A stretch of 9,740 bases of DNA. It comes from Nitrospinota bacterium (GTDB lineage: Bacteria > Nitrospirota > Nitrospiria > Nitrospirales > UBA8639). Position 1 is the stretch's first letter. Each line of letters opens with the position of its first letter. The stretch lies in the NCBI GenBank assembly GCA_022561525.1, contig JADFRB010000021.1, positions 1 through 9,740 on the forward strand, given 5' to 3'. Shown here in pieces: positions 5,948 to 9,740 of the stretch. The translations under genes were made by a program, and so were the position numbers. Under the pieces are notes generated by a model. It saw only the letters and a list, made by a program, of their open reading frames with translations. It made no database searches and was not told the origin of the DNA.

Positions 5948-6103
5948 TTTGAGGGAATGTTGAAAAAAGCCGCCAGCGGCGTTCTCGCCATTTTGCCGTG
6001 CTCACGTACTGAGAGTACGCTCCGCGCGTCAAAAGGGCTGAGGCCTTGCTGGATAGACCCTTCGGAAAGACTCAGGGCATGCTTTTTTCAACATTCCCTC
6101 AAA
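5948..6103 (+). repeat. long palindromic repeat, copy 2
   Basis: This 156-base copy has perfect 23-base inverted ends: TTTGAGGGAATGTTGAAAAA plus AGC at 5948-5970, matched at 6081-6103. The shared core includes GTGCTCACGTAC, a central CGTACT-GAG-AGTACG hairpin and GGCCTTGCTGGA. It is longer than the other two because of about 25 extra bases before the right arm. The right end overlaps the comF stop codon (TGA, 6101-6099), so the element begins exactly where comF ends. Confidence 0.88.
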
Positions 6104-6836
6104 TCATCCGAGCTAAGGTTTCAACGTATACCGCTTCTGCGCCGGCTTTTCGCAGCGTTTTTGCGCATTCATTGATGGTCGTTCCGGTGGTAAAGACATC
6201 ATCCACAAGTAAGATCTTTTTGCCAGAAACCACATCGGGATGGGTGACGGCAAAGGACTTCCGCAGGTTTTTGAGCCTGGCTGATCGTTTCAAAGTAGTT
6301 TGAGGGACGGTGTGTTGAGTGCGAACCAAGACATTCCACATGACGGGCATTCCAAGGTGCTGGCTCAGACGTTCAGCCAACAGTAGCGATTGATTATATT
6401 CCCGTTCTCTCAGTCGCGTGGGGTGAAGGGGCACGGCCATGATTCCGTCAAGATCACGGGGTAAGTCCCAAGCCGAAGCCATGAGCTGGGCCAGTGGTTG
6501 CGCCAATCGTACTTTTCCGTGATATTTGAATTGGCTGATGGCATCTTTGAGTACCCCCTGATACGCGTAGGGTGTGCAGGCTTTGGTGTACGCTGGCGGT
6601 CGTTGCCGACATCGCCCACAGAGGTGCTGCGGACTGTGCGTGAGCGTTGAAGACGAGGAAAACGGAATATGGCATCGAGGGCATTTTGGCTCGGGCAGAA
6701 CGCAAATGGTTTTCCAACACGACGGACAAATGTAGGGAATGGCATTATCGAACAACGCTTCTTTGCAACTAATACAGTCCATCGGCAGAAGCGTATGAAG
6801 AACGCGATGAAGCAGGAGCGAGGGAGTCAACGTCAT
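6099..6836 (-). CDS. comF: ComF family protein, double zinc ribbon plus phosphoribosyltransferase
   Basis: The 245-residue product has the ComF architecture. An N-terminal double zinc ribbon carries four CxxC pairs (Cys21/24, 37/40, 52/55 and 73/76), followed by a phosphoribosyltransferase-like domain. That domain includes VPLHPTRLREREYNQS (residues 135-150) and the PRPP-binding loop ILLVDDVFTTGTT (208-220). ComF proteins act in the cytoplasm in natural transformation, where they help handle incoming single-stranded DNA, but many bacteria without known competence also carry one. The length is normal and no key residue is missing. ATG 6836 lacks a strong ribosome site. A good sigma-70-like promoter lies upstream. 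The C-terminus (ARMI) and stop codon fall on the edge of the palindromic repeat copy 2. mraZ and the RusA gene follow on the same strand. Confidence 0.92.
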   Translation of the reverse strand: MTLTPSLLLHRVLHTLLPMDCISCKEALFDNAIPYICPSCWKTICVLPEPKCPRCHIPFSSSSTLTHSPQHLCGRCRQRPPAYTKACTPYAYQGVLKDAISQFKYHGKVRLAQPLAQLMASAWDLPRDLDGIMAVPLHPTRLREREYNQSLLLAERLSQHLGMPVMWNVLVRTQHTVPQTTLKRSARLKNLRKSFAVTHPDVVSGKKILLVDDVFTTGTTINECAKTLRKAGAEAVYVETLARMI

Positions 6837-6868
6837 TGGGATTCTAATCTCTGGCTGAATTTCAACTC

Positions 6869-6897
6869 ACTCTAGAAAAAGCCTCAAATAGCGTCAA
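6869..6897 (-). promoter_or_regulatory. sigma-70-type promoter candidate for comF
   Basis: On the minus strand TTGACG (6897-6892) and TAGAGT (6874-6869) are spaced by exactly 17 bases, matching the consensus at five and four of six positions. The start of transcription would be about 25 bases before the comF ATG. It shares the 148-base divergent region with the ABC ATPase gene's promoter. Confidence 0.5.
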
Positions 6898-6914
6898 GCC
6901 AATATGTCGGAAAT

Positions 6915-6944
6915 TTGGACGGTTAACTAAGTGTGTGGTATAGG
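6915..6944 (+). promoter_or_regulatory. extended -10 promoter candidate for the ABC ATPase gene
   Basis: TATAGG (6939-6944) is preceded by TGG, an extended -10 motif. A weak TTGGAC (6915-6920) lies 18 bases upstream. Transcription would begin roughly 35 bases before the ATPase start codon. It is divergent from the comF promoter, and the two -35 regions lie about 20 bases apart. Confidence 0.35.
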
Positions 6945-6984
6945 AACGGGGGAGTGCGTGCCAGACATTGTCCCAGGGTAAGGA

Positions 6985-7710
6985 GTGAGAAGAATCGTGA
7001 TACGGTTAGAGCATGTCTGCAAGGAATATCGTCGTGGTGCCGTGGTGATTCAAGCCCTCAACGATGCGACGGTCCACATTGCCGACGGAGAGTTCTGTGC
7101 GGTGATGGGGCCTAGTGGGAGCGGAAAGAGTACGCTCTTGAATGTCATTGCTGGGCTGGACTCTATTTCGTCCGGTGAGATTTTTCTGGATAACCAACCC
7201 TCGAGCGAGTTTTCGGACGCAGAGTGGACTCGACGGCGACGGGAGTGGATTGGGATGGTCTTTCAGTCCTTTCACTTGGTGCCAGGCATGACCGCTGCGG
7301 AGAATGTGGGGTTGCCCTTGCAGTTCAATGGGCAATCCTCGAGGGTCATTCGTCAACGAGTGGCTGAGGTGTTGGAAATGGTAGGGCTCGAGGATCGGCG
7401 CACTCATCGACCCAGCGAGCTATCGGGTGGCGAACAACAACGCGTGGCCATTGCCCGGGCCGTGGTCCATCAACCGCGGGTTCTCTTGGCCGATGAACCA
7501 ACGGGAAATCTCGACTCTCATCAGGGTGCCGATATCGTGGAATTGCTGCATCGAATAGCCAAACGTGCCGGTCAAACGGTCATTCTTGTCACACATTCCG
7601 AAACCGCGGCTCGTGTGGCTGACCGAATCTATGCGTTACAGGATGGGCAACTGAAGCCAGGCGCATTGCCGAAACTGGCAAGCACAGCCATGTCAGGGAC
7701 TATTGAATAA
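6985..7710 (+). CDS. ABC transporter ATP-binding protein, LolD/MacB type
   Basis: This 241-residue protein is a complete ABC ATPase. It has Walker A GPSGSGKST (42-50), Q-loop VFQSFHLVPGMTAAENV (Gln94), signature LSGGEQQRVAIARA (146-159), Walker B VLLADEPTGNLD (166-177) and the switch His in LVTHS (204). The pattern around the Q-loop and NLDS points to the LolD/MacB/FtsE group, which drives permeases of the FtsX/MacB fold for lipoprotein release, antimicrobial-peptide or macrolide efflux, or envelope signalling. Start GTG 6985 has AGGG six bases upstream. GTG 6997, giving MIRLEHVCKEY, is also plausible, with AGGAG at 6981-6985. Its probable membrane partner begins at 9253, separated by pyrD and a regulator gene. 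The transported substrate cannot be read from the sequence. Confidence 0.92.
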   Translation: MRRIVIRLEHVCKEYRRGAVVIQALNDATVHIADGEFCAVMGPSGSGKSTLLNVIAGLDSISSGEIFLDNQPSSEFSDAEWTRRRREWIGMVFQSFHLVPGMTAAENVGLPLQFNGQSSRVIRQRVAEVLEMVGLEDRRTHRPSELSGGEQQRVAIARAVVHQPRVLLADEPTGNLDSHQGADIVELLHRIAKRAGQTVILVTHSETAARVADRIYALQDGQLKPGALPKLASTAMSGTIE

Positions 7711-7769
7711 TTTATAAATCTCCATGGCTAGGACTATTTGATGAATTCCATAAATTCTCAAGAGGGAGA

Positions 7770-7890
7770 GGGGGTGTTCCAAAAGGCTGTCCAGCAAGGC
7801 CGCAGGCCCTTTGGCGCATGGAGCGTACACGGAGTACGTGAGCACGACAAAGGGCCGAGAACGCCGCGGGCGGACTTTTTCAACACCCCC
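7770..7890 (-). repeat. long palindromic repeat, copy 3 (inverted orientation)
   Basis: This 121-base element, read on the minus strand, aligns along its whole length with copy 1 at 4345-4467. Its ends are GGGGGTGTTGAAAAAG (minus strand) and GGGGGTGTTCCAAAAGG (plus strand). Inside is a perfect GGCCCTTTG/CAAAGGGCC arm pair and a central CGTAC-TCCGT-GTACG hairpin. It lies in the 197-base gap between the ABC ATPase gene and pyrD, and its right end is only a few bases from the pyrD ribosome-binding site, so it may insulate or attenuate pyrD. Confidence 0.88.
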
Positions 7891-7907
7891 CCAGGTAGGA
7901 AGACCGC

Positions 7908-8834
7908 ATGAACCTTTCGACGACCATCGCAGGGGTGACCTTCCCGACCTGTTTCATGAATGCGGCTGGAGCATGTTGCGTGACACAAGAAGAGTTGGAA
8001 GCGCTTGGCGAGTCCCATGCCGGCGCGATTGTCACAAAATCCATGACCCCTCAACCGCGGGAAGGCAATCCTGGTCCACGATATCACAGCTTTCCTGGTG
8101 GGTCGATCAACTCGATGGGACTGCCGAACTTGGGCTATCCTGCTTACGCCAAGTTGATCCCGGAACTTCGGCGGTTTGGGAAACCTATCGTAGCCAGTAT
8201 CGCGGGCTTGAATCCTCAAGATTTTCTTGAGGCTGCCAAAGCCATAGAACTTGCCAAACCAGACCTCGTTGAGGTCAACCTTTCCTGTCCCAATCTTCCG
8301 GGAGAACCCCAGATTGCCTATGATATCGAAGCCTCCAGGCGGATTTTGCTCGAACTCCAAGAATGCCTCACCATTCCCATGGGTGTGAAACTGCCACCGT
8401 ATTTTGACCCAGTTCATCATGAGGCCATGGCTGGTATGCTGGAAGGCGTCAATGTGTCGTTTTTGTCACTGATTAATTCGGTGGGCAATGGGCTAGTGAT
8501 CGATCCGGAATCGGAAACTGTGGTGATTAAACCCAAAGGTGGGTTTGGCGGGATTGGCGGAACGATCATTAAACCGGTGGCGTTGGCCAATGTGCGGGCG
8601 TTTTGGAAGCTGTTTCAGGGACGCATGCCAATCATTGGCGTAGGAGGGGTTGTGACGGGAACGGACGCGTTCGAACATCTGCTCTGCGGGGCGTCGGCTG
8701 TTCAGGTGGGCACAACCTTGGTCGAGGAAGGTCTGACTGCATTCGAGCGCCTTGAAAAAGAGTTGTCCGAGGTCCTAACCAAGAAAGGCTATGCCTCGGT
8801 TGATGATTGCCGAGGGCGCCTCAAGGAATTGTGA
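7908..8834 (+). CDS. pyrD: dihydroorotate dehydrogenase, class 1A-like
   Basis: The enzyme oxidises dihydroorotate to orotate in pyrimidine synthesis, using FMN. The 308-residue length, SINSMGLPNLG (66-76) and VEVNLSCPNLPGEPQIAYD (121-139) closely follow class 1A enzymes such as Lactococcus PyrDA. The catalytic base would be Cys127, which is cysteine in class 1 and serine in class 2. Other flavin-site elements are TKS (43-45), GVKLPPY (159-165), SLINSVGNGL (187-196), GGFGGIGG (211-218) and GVGGVVTG (244-251). Class 1A enzymes are soluble and use fumarate as electron acceptor; no PyrK partner gene is adjacent, in agreement with 1A rather than 1B. ATG 7908 has AGGTAGGA at 7893-7900. The palindromic repeat copy 3 ends just upstream. 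Class is called from motifs only. Confidence 0.9.
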   Translation: MNLSTTIAGVTFPTCFMNAAGACCVTQEELEALGESHAGAIVTKSMTPQPREGNPGPRYHSFPGGSINSMGLPNLGYPAYAKLIPELRRFGKPIVASIAGLNPQDFLEAAKAIELAKPDLVEVNLSCPNLPGEPQIAYDIEASRRILLELQECLTIPMGVKLPPYFDPVHHEAMAGMLEGVNVSFLSLINSVGNGLVIDPESETVVIKPKGGFGGIGGTIIKPVALANVRAFWKLFQGRMPIIGVGGVVTGTDAFEHLLCGASAVQVGTTLVEEGLTAFERLEKELSEVLTKKGYASVDDCRGRLKEL

Positions 8835-8881
8835 ACTGTTTTAGCGTAGACTCTGAGCGGAAGTGATGCAGTAGGGACCGG

Positions 8882-9163
8882 TTATTTGTTAGGAGGGGAA
8901 TTTTTTGGAATGAGGCGTAAGAGGAGGCCTTGTCGAAGGAGTTGGGCGACGTTTCGCACCCGCAGACGACGCATTAAATTGAAGCGATGCACTTCAACTG
9001 TCCGCACACTAATATCTAACTGTTCCCCTATTTCTCGATTGGTATGCCCGAGGGCCACCAATTTGAGAATTTCTTTTTGACGAGTCGTTAACGAAAACGC
9101 ATCGTCCTTCTTTTCGCGAGCAGTGTCCTTCAGATCCTGGGTCTTCGATTTTGCTTTAGCCAT
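8882..9163 (-). CDS. small LuxR/GerE-type HTH DNA-binding protein without receiver domain
   Basis: This 93-residue protein is little more than a LuxR/NarL C-terminal helix-turn-helix: LTTRQKEILKLVALGHTNRE, then IGEQLDISVRTVEVHRFNLM and RRLRVRN, at residues 25-71. It is preceded by a charged, lysine-rich tail and ends in RLIPKNSPPNK. No receiver, autoinducer or ATPase domain is present, so it probably acts by itself or as a partner of another protein. I place the start at ATG 9163. An in-frame TTG at 9193 would add ten residues. Neither has a clear ribosome site. It converges on pyrD (47-base gap without an obvious terminator) and diverges from the MacB-like permease, making that gene a candidate target. 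Confidence 0.85.
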   Translation of the reverse strand: MAKAKSKTQDLKDTAREKKDDAFSLTTRQKEILKLVALGHTNREIGEQLDISVRTVEVHRFNLMRRLRVRNVAQLLRQGLLLRLIPKNSPPNK

Positions 9164-9207
9164 GGAATGATGTCTGTATGAATGAATACCCAATCGGAAG
9201 ACACTTA

Positions 9208-9236
9208 TTTACCAAAATTAGGCCTCCCCATACAAC
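9208..9236 (+). promoter_or_regulatory. promoter candidate for the MacB-like permease gene
   Basis: TTTACC (9208-9213) and TACAAC (9231-9236) are spaced by 17 bases, each matching four of six sigma-70 positions. A start about seven bases downstream would give a leader of only about ten bases before the ATG at 9253, which fits the lack of a Shine-Dalgarno there. Confidence 0.35.
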
Positions 9237-9252
9237 CCTCCCTAGTTGACGC

Positions 9253-9740
9253 ATGTTTTATCCCGTCTTGACATTGGCGATTCACCATCTTTTGAGCCGC
9301 CCCTTGCGTACCGTGCTAACGGTTTTTGGGGTTGGAATCGGTGTCTCAGCAGCCATGGCGATGTTCTTGGCGAATGAGCAGGTTTTTCGATCATTCGAAC
9401 AAACCGTGACCAGTGTGGTGGGAAAGACGACCATTCAAGTGACCGCCACAGAGGGTTTGCTCGATGAACAGGTCATGATCCCGATTCGTACACATCAGGC
9501 CGTGGAGTCAGTCAGCCCGATTATCACTATCTTTACGAAGGTTCTCCTTCCTAGCCGAGAGGTGCAACCATTGCGTATTCAGGCTGTGGATCTGCTCGAA
9601 TGGCTCGGCGTCGGCACGCTCAATTTTTCTTCCAACTCCTCTTCGGCGGGAACAACGGACACTTTTTTGGAGTACCTGATTGCTCCAGATGTGCTGTTTT
9701 TTCATCAAGAGACCGCCAAGCAATTCAACTTTGAAGTGGG
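9253..9740 (+). CDS. ABC transporter permease, MacB/FtsX type (partial, continues past window)
   Basis: An open frame begins at ATG 9253, directly preceded by an in-frame TGA (9247-9249), and runs uninterrupted to the window edge (162 codons seen). It opens MFYPVLTLAIHHLLSRPLRT, then VLTVFGVGIGVSAAMAMFL, a membrane helix at about residues 20-40. This is the classic start of MacB/LolC/FtsX permeases, followed by the periplasmic core domain (VVGKTTIQVTATEG, VESVSPIITIFTKVLLPSRE and further). It is probably the partner of the ABC ATPase at 6985-7710, although pyrD and the HTH gene lie between. No Shine-Dalgarno is present before the ATG. The C-terminal membrane helices are outside the window. 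Confidence 0.88.
   Translation, partial: MFYPVLTLAIHHLLSRPLRTVLTVFGVGIGVSAAMAMFLANEQVFRSFEQTVTSVVGKTTIQVTATEGLLDEQVMIPIRTHQAVESVSPIITIFTKVLLPSREVQPLRIQAVDLLEWLGVGTLNFSSNSSSAGTTDTFLEYLIAPDVLFFHQETAKQFNFEV

Noticed and set aside
5891..6175. Plus-strand frame across repeat copy 2
   Set aside because: It is made mostly of repeat and antisense comF sequence, with no family resemblance.
4345..7890. CRISPR array suggested by three related repeats
   Set aside because: The repeats are over 100 bases long, palindromic, in mixed orientation and separated by whole genes, with no spacers and no cas genes.
7758..8420. 220-codon minus-strand frame over pyrD and repeat copy 3
   Set aside because: The pyrD reading on the other strand is unmistakable, and this frame begins inside it and ends in the repeat.

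Overview
The window looks like chromosomal DNA of a free-living Gram-negative bacterium. A member of the phylum Nitrospirota, perhaps a Nitrospira of moderate G+C, fits best. This rests on the gene mix (Tad/Flp pilin with CpaB, PilZ and STAS proteins, an exported HEAT-repeat protein) and on long palindromic repeats that, from memory only, resemble repeats common in Nitrospira genomes. The taxonomic call is an inference. No tRNA, rRNA, CRISPR array or prophage is visible.

Left part (1-4215): a Flp-type pilin (58-234), then after a 334-base gap a CpaB-like pilus assembly protein (569-1402) and a small secreted protein of unknown function (1560-2117), all on the plus strand. An exported HEAT-repeat protein (2158-3237, minus) converges on them. 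Divergent from it is a tightly coupled pair, a STAS anti-sigma-factor-antagonist-like protein (3461-3835) and a PilZ domain protein (3835-4215), whose stop and start codons overlap. The pilus genes, PilZ and STAS together point to surface and motility control through c-di-GMP and partner switching, but the rest of a Tad secretion system is not here.

Middle part (4216-6900): three minus-strand genes, comF-like (6099-6836), mraZ (5325-5765) and a RusA-type Holliday junction resolvase (4602-5273), mixed with mobile or structural DNA. A 168-bp element with perfect 22-bp inverted ends, bounded by CTAG, sits between mraZ and the RusA gene. It supplies the start codon and about the first 37 codons of the RusA reading frame. 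mraZ is away from its usual cell-division (dcw) neighbours.

Right part (6985-9740): a LolD/MacB-type ABC ATPase, a class 1A dihydroorotate dehydrogenase, a small receiver-less LuxR-type HTH protein (minus), and the beginning of a MacB/FtsX-type permease that runs off the window and is probably the ATPase's partner.

The most unusual structure is a family of three long imperfect palindromes (4345-4467, 5948-6103, 7770-7890, the last inverted). They share a core, yet their outer stems differ between copies in a base-pair-preserving (covarying) manner. They sit between genes or directly against gene ends, one overlapping the comF stop codon.
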